51,451 nucleotides of DNA, taken from the NCBI GenBank assembly GCA_000406005.1, contig ASZN01000040.1, positions 1-51,451 on the forward strand, in the 5' to 3' direction. A model generated the notes under the pieces. That model was not told the DNA's origin. It did no database searches and saw only the letters and a list, made by a program, of their open reading frames with translations. The position numbers and the translations under genes are program-made. Positions 42,474 to 50,094 of this stretch are shown piece after piece. This DNA comes from Candidatus Poribacteria bacterium WGA-3G. GTDB lineage: Bacteria; Poribacteria; WGA-4E; WGA-3G. Each line of letters begins with the position of its first letter. Position 1 is the stretch's first letter.

Positions 42474-42887
42474 ATGAGACACACCACGCACATTGAACTC
42501 GAAAATCTATACGATCTGGTGGCGGTAAAGCTTGGTGTTATGAATCCCGAAGAGGTGCGGCGATTGACTGTCACAGATGCGCTCGTTGATACTGGTGCAA
42601 CCGGTCTTTGCCTACCGACACCACTCATTGAGCAACTCGGGCTCACACCTATTGAGATGAGGCGGGCACGTACCGCTACGGGCATCGTTGACCGCGTCCT
42701 TTATTCGGAAGTCCAATTTACGATATTGGAACGAACAGGGACGATGCAGATTACCGATTTGCCCGAGGGATCGCCTGTTCTCGTTGGTCACATGGTTTTG
42801 GAACATCTTGACCTCTGCGTTGACATAAAAGAGGGGTTAATCTATAATCCAGCGCATGATGGCGAATGGATTACAGAGATCCTCTGA
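42474..42887 (+). CDS. Retropepsin-like aspartic protease
   Basis: 137 aa, GGAG before ATG 42474. The single-domain aspartyl protease signature ALVDTGATGLCLPTPLIEQL holds the DTG catalytic motif (Asp39); the hydrophobic VLVGHMVLEHLDLCVDI strand closes the fold as in clan AA. It would act as a homodimer. Such small retropepsin-like proteins are widespread in bacteria without known targets. It lies 50 nt downstream of the propeller gene. Confidence 0.8.
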   Translation: MRHTTHIELENLYDLVAVKLGVMNPEEVRRLTVTDALVDTGATGLCLPTPLIEQLGLTPIEMRRARTATGIVDRVLYSEVQFTILERTGTMQITDLPEGSPVLVGHMVLEHLDLCVDIKEGLIYNPAHDGEWITEIL

Positions 42888-42923
42888 CAACCGGCATCAG
42901 GTAGTTAACCGTGTTATCTGTAA

Positions 42924-43061
42924 TTACTTCCCAACGTCTGGGTCTAACTCCTTAGCCTTGTCAAAATCTGCTTTTGCGGCCTCCTTCTGTCCAAGTGCCT
43001 CTTTCGCGCGCCCGCGATCGTAGTAGTATTTTGATATTTCTATCGTCCAACCCGAAGCTGC
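42924..43061 (-). pseudogene. C-terminal TPR tail of a protease-TPR lipoprotein
   Basis: On the minus strand the frame reads TIEISKYYYDRGRAKEALGQ, then KEAAKADFDKAKELDPDVGK and stop (TAA at 42924). This is nearly the same as the end of the protein at 46726-48261 (YYDRGRAKETLGQEEAAKAD). Just before it the residues GWTIE recall the protease part of the array (NWTIEG). There is no start, so it is a relic. Between it and the truncated protease at 44284 lies a PhyH gene on the other strand. Confidence 0.75.
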
Positions 43062-43175
43062 GCTTTATAGGAGCGATTTCCAATCTATGGTGAAGCAAAC
43101 AATCGCATATAGATTTTCAACTCTGTTTCACGCTATAATTAAACATCTTGAATTCTCTCGCCAAAGGAGAAGTGA

Positions 43176-44309
43176 ATGGATACCTTATCGACACACGACG
43201 GCTCCCCGGAAAATCGTGTGGACAACCTGTTGAAGCTGGAAGTACTTGAAGCGTTTGACCGGACTGCGTTTGAGCGCGATGGATATTGGGTGTGGGAAGG
43301 GATACTAACGGATGCTGCCCGTAAGCAGTGGACAGCCAGCTTACAGAAGTTACAACAGATGAACGATGCGATCCTCATGGATACGGAGTGGAGTGCTATT
43401 GACTTTGAGGCGCGGGGGTTTCCGCAGCCTTCGCCAGAACAAATTGCGCCGGCGTTTTTGGCGGCGTGCTGCGGTGGTTCAGAGCAAATGCCCGGTTTCC
43501 TCAGAACCGCTGAGTTGCGTCAATATATGCATACCCAAGGGCTATTCGGACCGGGCAAAGCGTTGGTCACACATGGGTTCAAGTCACAAGGTGTCATGCC
43601 GGAATACTTTCCTGCAGGATACGACGACTTTATAATGGATGCGACATCTGCTCATCCGCAAATGATGGCACTCTTCAGGAAACTTTTCGGAGACCGATTT
43701 ATACTCGATCACTGCTTCATACTCAACCGGGCACCGGGTTCAAAAGGGCGCCGGTGGCATGCCCACCAGTATCGGGAGGGACAGTACGAAGTTGAGGACC
43801 CGATTGGGACTGGACACGCCTTTACCACTGATTTCCTACAACGGCAGTGTATTCGGACGTTGTGCTATCCAGAAGGGGCGACTATCGAGGATGGCGGCGA
43901 ACTTGCGATTATCCCCGGTGCACATCTCTATCGGATTCCGTACAAATGGAGCACAGAACGACCCGATGATGACGCTGCCATGAAGGCGGGCTGGCTGAAA
44001 AGCAAAATCCACGCCTTCACAGGGAAGCCGTTGGAAATCGTACACCTCTCACTACCGCCCGGAAGCATGGTTTCGTTTGTCCATCACATGCCGCATTATG
44101 TTGGCTATCGGAAGCCAGGGATGCCGACCCGGTGGGGACTGCTTATGGCGTATCGAACGCCTGACCCAGAAGCAGATCCAGCCAAATGGACAAATGGCAT
44201 TCCGACTCATTGGGTGGAACAGGCCGCGGTCCAAGGAAAACTATCCGCTGCGGCACAGCGTGTATTTGAGGCAGATAATCCCCTCAATATGCGCTCACAG
44301 AGCCTTTGA
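43176..44309 (+). CDS. PhyH-like protein with an altered iron motif
   Basis: 377 aa, AAAGGAG before ATG 43176 and a TATAAT at 43134. The PhyH fold is indicated by GYWVWEGILTDAARKQW, ILDHCFILNRAPGSKGRRWH, GGELAIIPGAHLYRIPY and a distal HHMPHYVGYRKPG (His307). Where the family has HxD, this protein has His195-Ala-His197 (WHAHQY), so the usual carboxylate ligand is replaced by His. Activity may be changed or lost. It is oriented against the surrounding protease-TPR genes and overlaps one by 26 nt at its end. Confidence 0.75.
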   Translation: MDTLSTHDGSPENRVDNLLKLEVLEAFDRTAFERDGYWVWEGILTDAARKQWTASLQKLQQMNDAILMDTEWSAIDFEARGFPQPSPEQIAPAFLAACCGGSEQMPGFLRTAELRQYMHTQGLFGPGKALVTHGFKSQGVMPEYFPAGYDDFIMDATSAHPQMMALFRKLFGDRFILDHCFILNRAPGSKGRRWHAHQYREGQYEVEDPIGTGHAFTTDFLQRQCIRTLCYPEGATIEDGGELAIIPGAHLYRIPYKWSTERPDDDAAMKAGWLKSKIHAFTGKPLEIVHLSLPPGSMVSFVHHMPHYVGYRKPGMPTRWGLLMAYRTPDPEADPAKWTNGIPTHWVEQAAVQGKLSAAAQRVFEADNPLNMRSQSL

Positions 44310-44999
44310 GTTTGACGAAAACAGGACCGGATTGGGCTACAACATGGACATTGGTTGCCACCTTGTCTTCCTTCACAAAGAAACCGCTACCACTATAAAA
44401 GCCACCAGCCCAACTCATCACACGGACCGTAGAATCTTTGACTTTTTCGGATGCCAAATCCGCTGCTGACTCGTTAACATCCTCTGGATTGTTCAGTTGG
44501 ATGTATTTATCGTAATCAGTGATGCCGTCGTGATACAACCTTTGTGCCTTTTCAGCATCATCGCGCGCGGACTCAATATCACCAAGTTTACATTTCACTT
44601 TTGCCTGATTTTTGTAAGCCTCAGCATACTTTGGATTCATCTTGATGGCTTGCGTATAGTCAGCAATCGCGGCCTCATAGAAACGTTGTGTTTTCTTAAC
44701 TTTCTTAACTTTCCCGCGTGTGCTTTTAGATTTGCCAAGACTGAATTTCGCCAATCCTCGATTGTTATATGCATCAGCATCCTCCGAATCAATCTGGATG
44801 GATCGCGTAATGTCTTCAATCGCCGTTTTATACAAACGTTGTGCTTTTTTAGCATTCCCGCTTGCTGTCTCGGATTCGCCAAGACGGAGTTCGGCCAATC
44901 CTCGATTGTTATATGCATCAGGATGCTCTGTGTCAATCTCAATAACTTTATCAAAGTCAACGATTGCGCCCGCATAATCTTTAGCATCTAATTTTTTTT
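44284..44999 (-). pseudogene. TPR half and second protease start of a frameshifted, truncated lipoprotein gene
   Basis: This frame continues the protease half (44988-45680) after a one-base shift at the A8 tract. It encodes three TPR units (for example HPDAYNNRGLAELRLGES and YAEAYKNQAKVKCKLG) and then restarts a protease domain: LASEKVKDSTVRVMSWAGGF, GSGFFVKEDKVATNVHVVAQ, GPVFVKLK. It stops soon after, at 44284, within the end of the PhyH gene. A second protease domain after TPRs is unlike the intact neighbours and suggests fusion of two array members. An ORF reading in this frame back to 45048 is not a genuine start. Confidence 0.75.
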
Positions 45000-45680
45000 C
45001 CCTAAACTGTAGTACACTGCAGCGCGGACCTGTTTTCGTTGCTGCCATTCCGTCAAGGGTTCCATTGGCATAGGCTCAGCAAGTAATGCCTCAAGCACGT
45101 TTGAAGAAACTGCGTAACCACCATACGGCACAATAACCCCAATGACTTGCCCTTCATTATTAAGCACAGGACTGCCGTTGATCTTTTTAGAAGTCGTTGT
45201 ATTTAACCTGAGCCATCTATTACTTTTTCGGATGCTCTGTATACTGCTTTTCGTGACTTTGTATTCTCCATCGGGGTGGCCCGGTATAAAAACAGACTCA
45301 CCGATTTGAACCGTGTCCGCTAAAGGCAGCGGTGTGCCTTCACCCGTGAGTTTCAGAATGACGAGTTTGTTTTTCGTATCAAACGCAACAACACCTTCTA
45401 TCGTCCAATTCGTTTCCTTGTCAGAGGATTTTACAGAAACGGGACCAGCATAAGCAATGCTGTGAATGTTCGTCGCAATCTTATCTGGCGCAACAAAGAA
45501 CCCTGTACCAGATGCATTTTCACTCTCAATCAATACGATAGAATCTCTGATTTTTTCGGACGTTAAGTCTACAACCGGCGCGGCGGGTTTCTCGGAAACC
45601 AGCTGCTGGGGTGCCCGCGCACAAGAGATGAGAACGCCTAATGTCAGTAAAATCACTAAAGATGTGTTGTTTCGTTTCAT
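44988..45680 (-). CDS. Pseudoprotease half of a frameshifted protease-TPR lipoprotein
   Basis: 230 aa. Lipoprotein signal peptide with lipobox ending at Cys20 (TLGVLISCARAPQ). The trypsin/HtrA-like domain keeps the His region (ATNIHSIAYAGP, His73). The catalytic Asp position reads TKNKLVILKL (Lys105, where the paralogues have NDL), and the Ser motif GSSGGP is replaced by SKKINGSP (164-171). It is therefore probably inactive as a protease. The frame ends LGKKN at a TAG just after an A8 run; the paralogues continue into TPRs here. Confidence 0.8.
   Translation of the reverse strand: MKRNNTSLVILLTLGVLISCARAPQQLVSEKPAAPVVDLTSEKIRDSIVLIESENASGTGFFVAPDKIATNIHSIAYAGPVSVKSSDKETNWTIEGVVAFDTKNKLVILKLTGEGTPLPLADTVQIGESVFIPGHPDGEYKVTKSSIQSIRKSNRWLRLNTTTSKKINGSPVLNNEGQVIGVIVPYGGYAVSSNVLEALLAEPMPMEPLTEWQQRKQVRAAVYYSLGKKN
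44992..44999 (-). other. A8 homopolymer at the frameshift site
   Basis: Minus strand GGG followed by eight A. One more A would join the protease frame (SLGKKK) to the TPR frame (LDAKDYAGAI), exactly as in the intact paralogue (ILGKTKFAAKDYDNAM). Slippage here, in replication, transcription or translation, could restore the full protein. Confidence 0.8.
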
Positions 45681-45707
45681 GAATGGATACCTCTAATTTT
45701 ATTATTC

Positions 45708-46694
45708 TTACTGTCCAACGTTTGGATCTAATTCCTTAGCCTTCTGAAAATCCGCCTGTGCCGCGTCATGTTGTCCGAGCACCTTTTTCGCTTCTCCACG
45801 TCGATAGTAGGCATCAGCATCTCCGGAGTTCAGTTCAACGTATTTATCGTAATCGGCTATCGCACCATTATAATCACGAAGAGTAGACTTCGCAATCCCG
45901 CGTGCATAATAAGCATAAATAAATTCGGGGTTCATCTGTATCGCTTTATCCAAATCAATCATCGCGTTGTCATAGTCCTTAGCAGCGAATTTCGTTTTTC
46001 CCAAGATGAAGTAAGCATAGGCACGGATAAGTTGCCGCTTGTGCCACTGTTCTATCGGTTCCACTTGTGTAGATTGTGAGAGCAATGCTTTGAGCGCGTT
46101 TGAGGGGATAGCCTCATCTCTGCCAACATGAATCCCGATAACCTGTCCGTTACTGTTTAGCAAAGGTCCGCCACTACTCCCACTAAGCGTATCGGCTGTT
46201 GTTTGAATTCGTTTATCGCTATTCCGAGTGTTTCGTACACTCCCAGTCATAACCGTGTAAGTTCCTTCCGGAAAACCTACAACAGAAATAGATTCGCCTG
46301 GTTTAACTGCATCGCTATCGCCAAGCGATAGTGGTGTGCCTTCACCTGCTATTTTTAAGACGACGAGATCGTTTTTCGCATCATACGCTGTCACGCCTTC
46401 CACCGCCCAGACTGCCTCCTGGTCAACAAGTTTCACGAAAATAGGTCCCGGATGTGCGACGACATGAATGTTCGTGACAATCTTGCCGCGTGCTACAAAG
46501 AAACCGCTACCGATATGAATTTTAGTACCGAGCCAACCGACTACACGCACGATAGAACCCTTCAATTTTTCAGACATTCCGTCTACTATCAGCACTTCGG
46601 GTTTCTCGGAAACCAATTGCTGAGGTGTCTGTGCACAGGAGAGGAGAAAGCCTAATGCCAAAAAAATGAATAAAAATTTGTTATTTTGTTTCAT
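45708..46694 (-). CDS. Trypsin/HtrA-like serine protease-TPR lipoprotein
   Basis: 328 aa. Lipoprotein signal with Cys20 (LALGFLLSCAQTP). The protease domain has His77 (TNIHVVAH), Asp109 (AKNDLVVLKI) and Ser174 (SGSSGGPLLN), a complete triad. From about residue 230 three TPR units follow (AKDYDNAMIDLDKAIQMNP, AYYARGIAKSTLRDYNGAIAD, YYRRGEAKKVLGQ). It would sit on the envelope and cleave or sense misfolded proteins, with TPRs for partner binding. It lies 31 nt after the next array member and 27 nt before the pseudoprotease gene. Confidence 0.88.
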   Translation of the reverse strand: MKQNNKFLFIFLALGFLLSCAQTPQQLVSEKPEVLIVDGMSEKLKGSIVRVVGWLGTKIHIGSGFFVARGKIVTNIHVVAHPGPIFVKLVDQEAVWAVEGVTAYDAKNDLVVLKIAGEGTPLSLGDSDAVKPGESISVVGFPEGTYTVMTGSVRNTRNSDKRIQTTADTLSGSSGGPLLNSNGQVIGIHVGRDEAIPSNALKALLSQSTQVEPIEQWHKRQLIRAYAYFILGKTKFAAKDYDNAMIDLDKAIQMNPEFIYAYYARGIAKSTLRDYNGAIADYDKYVELNSGDADAYYRRGEAKKVLGQHDAAQADFQKAKELDPNVGQ

Positions 46695-46725
46695 GAATAG
46701 ATACCGTTAACCTTACCACTTGTAC

Positions 46726-48261
46726 TCATTTTCCAACGTCCGGGTTTAGTGCTTTAGCCTTTTCAAAATCCGCTTTTGCGGCTTCCTCTTGCCCAAGTGT
46801 TTCCTTTGCCCGTCCGCGATCGTAGTAGATTTCGGTATATTCGGGGTTAATCCGGATGGCTGCATCAAAGTCCTCTATTGCGCCTTCAGCGTTACCAAGC
46901 GCAGCTTTGGCAACACCCCGATTGCCATAAGCGTATGCACTTTCTGGATCCAACTCTATCGCTTCGGTGAAGTCTTGAACGGCTGCCGCATATAATTCCT
47001 GCGCGCCTACCATGTCTTCCTGCTCTGCTTTCGTTTTACCGAGGCGGAACCGTGCATATCCACGATTGATGTATGGCTCGGCAGACTCTGGGTGTAGCCA
47101 TATTGCTTGCGTGCAGTCCTCAATCGCTGCCGCATATAATTCCTGCGCACCTGCGATGTCTCCGTGCCCAGCTTTAGATTCACCGAGGGTCGCCTTTGCT
47201 ATGCCGCGATTGTTATACGGATCCGCAAGTTCTGGATTGAGTTCGATAACTCGTGTCCAATCTTGGATTGCACCTTGATAATACCGTTGTCCTTTCGCTA
47301 TATCGCCTTGATTTGCTTTGGATTGACCGAGTCGGAACTTTCCACCTGCACGATTGTGGTATGCGTATGTATCTTCAGGATTAAGTTTAATGGCTTGCAT
47401 GCTGTCTTCAATTCCGGCTTCATATAACCGCCAAGCTTTTTCCAGATGTCCTTGGGCGAACTCAAGGTCTCCAAGCGTAAATTTTGCCAGCCCCCGATTG
47501 TAGTAGGCATCCGCCTTCTGAGGATACAGTATGATGGCTTTATCAAAATCCGTTACGGCAGCGTCGTACTGACCGAGATTGTATTTACGTTGCCCGCGAA
47601 CCGAATAGATATAGGCACGAATCGGTTTTCGTTCACGCCATACTGTTAAAGGTTCTGCGGATTTGGATCCGTCAATCAGTCCTCTTAGCGCGTTTGAGGG
47701 GATCGCATAACTGTAAGGGATTTCTATAGCATAAACGATGCCGATAACGTGTCCTTTGCTGTCTCGGACAGGACTGCCACTGCTACCACCGGAAAGCTTA
47801 ATTTCCATCTGAAGCCATTTATTGCCACTCCGCACACGATGGACAACTCCCTCTGTGACCCTGTACCTTCCGTCAGGGAAGCCCGTGGTAATAACCGTGT
47901 CACCTACTCGAACAGTATCGCTGTCGCCAAGCAGAGATGGTGTGCTTTTGCCGGCAATTTTTAAGATTGCGAGATCGTTTCTGACATCAAACGCTGTGAC
48001 ACCCTCTACGGTCCAGACTGTTTTTTCGTCGGGAGATTTTATGAAAACGGGGCCGGGATGTGCGACGACGTGAATATTCGTCGCGATTTTGTCGGGTGCC
48101 ACGAAAAAACCGCTCGCAGCCCCATATCTGCCCTCTACGCGGACGACTGTAAAACCGCTACTTTCTTCAGGCACTTCAACAACCTGTTGCGGAACCCGCG
48201 CACACGAGAACAGAACTGCTAACGTTAGCAAACTGAGTAAAGATATTCTGCTCGTTTTCAT
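46726..48261 (-). CDS. Serine protease-TPR lipoprotein, long form
   Basis: 511 aa from ATG 48261 (a longer frame to 48315 crosses the promoter). Lipobox Cys20 (LLTLAVLFSCARVP). Triad His64 (TNIHVVAH), Asp96 (VRNDLAILK) and Ser161 (GGSSGSP). About seven TPR units fill the second half, several of the extended kind with AQELYAAAIEDCTQAI between helices. It is the first gene of the array, behind a near-consensus promoter (48318-48346). Confidence 0.88.
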   Translation of the reverse strand: MKTSRISLLSLLTLAVLFSCARVPQQVVEVPEESSGFTVVRVEGRYGAASGFFVAPDKIATNIHVVAHPGPVFIKSPDEKTVWTVEGVTAFDVRNDLAILKIAGKSTPSLLGDSDTVRVGDTVITTGFPDGRYRVTEGVVHRVRSGNKWLQMEIKLSGGSSGSPVRDSKGHVIGIVYAIEIPYSYAIPSNALRGLIDGSKSAEPLTVWRERKPIRAYIYSVRGQRKYNLGQYDAAVTDFDKAIILYPQKADAYYNRGLAKFTLGDLEFAQGHLEKAWRLYEAGIEDSMQAIKLNPEDTYAYHNRAGGKFRLGQSKANQGDIAKGQRYYQGAIQDWTRVIELNPELADPYNNRGIAKATLGESKAGHGDIAGAQELYAAAIEDCTQAIWLHPESAEPYINRGYARFRLGKTKAEQEDMVGAQELYAAAVQDFTEAIELDPESAYAYGNRGVAKAALGNAEGAIEDFDAAIRINPEYTEIYYDRGRAKETLGQEEAAKADFEKAKALNPDVGK

Positions 48262-48317
48262 GAAAATGTATCTCTCTTCATTTCCAAGTTTCGGTTTCAA
48301 CACGCGTCCTGCCAATT

Positions 48318-48346
48318 ATTATAACCTACATCCGCTATCTCGTCAA
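48318..48346 (-). promoter_or_regulatory. Strong promoter of the protease-TPR lipoprotein array
   Basis: Minus strand TTGACG (48341-48346), a 17-nt spacer and perfect TATAAT (48318-48323), 56 nt before ATG 48261. The short gaps (31 and 27 nt) suggest one transcript for the three downstream genes. Confidence 0.75.
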
Positions 48347-48487
48347 GTTTGCCGAAGTTATAAAACCGAGATACAACCATCCATTTTTATTTTTAGTTGT
48401 AAACCACTCCGCTTTTTTTTAAAGAAATATGAATTTTTCAGAAACCTGAAGGTTAAATGTTTTACGGTCAATGAGAATCATAAAAAT

Positions 48488-48517
48488 TTGACACTCATCT
48501 CTAAAATATGTTATAAT
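48488..48517 (+). promoter_or_regulatory. Consensus sigma70-like promoter
   Basis: Perfect TTGACA (48488-48493), 18-nt spacer and perfect TATAAT (48512-48517). It would give a leader of about 310 nt before the DUF5916 remnant at 48837. Confidence 0.75.
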
Positions 48518-48759
48518 ACTTAACATATATGAATTCTAAATAGGACTCTCGGATGTTTTATTTTTCGTCTATCACACGGATGCATAAAAATTACGACCAC
48601 ACGTTCACCGGTCTTGGTGCCGTGCTGATTCGTATTTCTATATGTCGCGCAGTGGTGGGCGAATAAGTGAAGAACAAAACACTTTCCGAATTACACAATA
48701 TAACGCCCATCACTGAACGCCACAAAAGGAGATTTCGGTGAGGGTCTTTCTTTTTTAAA

Positions 48760-48801
48760 GGACAACAAAATATCACGTTAGGACAACAAAATATCGCGTT
48801 T
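48760..48801. repeat. 21-bp direct repeat, two copies
   Basis: GGACAACAAAATATCACGTT (48760 on) is followed directly by the same unit with one A/G change (GGACAACAAAATATCGCGTT, 48781 on). It lies just upstream of the ribosome binding site of the next frame. Confidence 0.75.
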
Positions 48802-48836
48802 GCAGGCAAAAAAAAAAATCTAAAAGAGGAGAAAAG

Positions 48837-49347
48837 ATGCGTCACAGAATCGTTCTTCTGATATTCGCAGCGATCGCTGTAACACCCATAAATGTCGAAG
48901 CCAGCAAAGAAATCAAACCCTTATTTGCCCAAGAAACAATCGAAATTGACGGACATCTCAACGAAGAAGCATGGTCTCATACACAAGTCATCGACGACTT
49001 TACGCAACAATTCCCTGACGAAGGTCAACCGGCTACCCAACGAACAGAAGTTCGCATGTTGTATGACACAGAGAAACTTTATATCGGGTTTGAGTGCTAC
49101 GACTCCGAACCTGAAAAGATCGTTGCAAACGAAATGCGGCGCGACGGGCAACTCTGGCAATACGAAATTGTATACCCAGTGGAACGATAACGCGGAACGG
49201 GCAAGCGCGAATTTCTTGCTCAATTACATCTATCGTCCGGGCAGCGATTTTTATTTCGTATACGATCAAGCATGGGATACGTCGGACGGTCTCGAAGCAC
49301 ACGATTGGACAGTATTGAGCAAATTTACCTATCTATTCAGTCTATGA
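48837..49347 (+). pseudogene. DUF5916 (CBM9-like) secreted protein with the middle deleted
   Basis: The first frame (48837-49190) has a signal peptide and the N-terminal CBM9-like part typical of DUF5916 proteins: IEIDGHLNEEAWSHTQVIDD, EVRMLYDTEKLYIGFECYDS, VANEMRRDGQLW. At about 49160 a jump leads to the C-terminal beta-barrel end in another frame: QWNDNAERASANFLLNYIYR, PGSDFYFVYDQAWD, then KFTYLFSL and stop at 49347. About 500-600 residues are missing. The deletion is out of frame, so the gene is dead, although promoter, ribosome binding site and signal peptide persist. Confidence 0.78.
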
Positions 49348-49456
49348 AACCGAATACCCTATTTATGTCGTACTATGAAAGTGGATTTCAACTCGACGCT
49401 AATGGGTGGGTATCAAAACAAAGCACAATTTCAAAATTCAAAGGAAACACACAAAA

Positions 49457-50035
49457 ATGATACAACCAGATAACTTCGCATGCCACAATATTCACATGGA
49501 GACTGAACGCCTGAAACTTCGCCCCTTTAAGGACGGCGATTTTGATATTGCTGTCCCTTTCTACAAGGACCCTGAATTTCTAAACGCGATTGAGGAATCC
49601 CCACCTGACGAACCCGTGTCAAAGGAATATCTCAAAAAAGCCGGTAAATTCATGAGGGATAGCGGATTCCTGTTCGCAATCGTGGAAAAGGCGAGTGGAC
49701 GCACCATTGGTGAAGTATGTCTACAGTGGATGAACTTGGAACGGGCAAAAATTGCGGGCAAAAAAGTAATGCGTCTACCCATCGCTATCTGGGACAAAAC
49801 ACTGTGGGGCAAAGGCTACGGAAAAGAGGTCGTGCGATGCTTAATGGCGCACGCATTTGGAAAATTGGGCATTGATCGGTTTTGTCCAGTCGATGTTCCT
49901 GCGGACAATATCCGATCAATCGCTTTATGGCGATCACTCGGATTAACTGTCGCACGAAAAGCAGACGGTGGGAAGATGTTGGACTTTGAAATCACACGCG
50001 CGGAATATGAGAAGGCGGCGCAAAGTAGCACTTGA
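49457..50035 (+). CDS. GNAT-family acetyltransferase (RimJ/RimL-like)
   Basis: 192 aa from ATG 49457; another possible start is ATG 49496. Pattern METERLKLRPFKDGDFDIAV, IAIWDKTLWGKGYGKEVVRC (acetyl-CoA loop) and VPADNIRSIALWRSLGL fits RimJ/RimL-type GNATs (acetylation of protein N-termini or small amines). It stands alone between a pseudogene and a convergent dehydrogenase. Confidence 0.83.
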   Translation: MIQPDNFACHNIHMETERLKLRPFKDGDFDIAVPFYKDPEFLNAIEESPPDEPVSKEYLKKAGKFMRDSGFLFAIVEKASGRTIGEVCLQWMNLERAKIAGKKVMRLPIAIWDKTLWGKGYGKEVVRCLMAHAFGKLGIDRFCPVDVPADNIRSIALWRSLGLTVARKADGGKMLDFEITRAEYEKAAQSST

Positions 50036-50094
50036 ACAAAACGCCGCCTTTAAGACGCAACCCCTTGAGATACATTTATAACGATTTTAATCCA

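Larger units (their letters stand above)
48347..48836. other. Long intergenic region with promoter, stem and direct repeat
   Basis: No convincing gene. A plus-strand promoter lies at 48488-48517. A possible 12-bp stem pairs 48650-48661 (CAGTGGTGGGCG) with 48704-48715 (CGCCCATCACTG), with one G-U pair. GGAG at about 48729 precedes a GTG and a tiny six-codon frame. A 37-codon frame at 48553-48666 lacks a good ribosome binding site. Confidence 0.5.

Noticed and set aside
48591..48845. 84-aa minus-strand frame
   Set aside because: Phe-rich, low-complexity translation of the repeat and A-rich leader; no start context.
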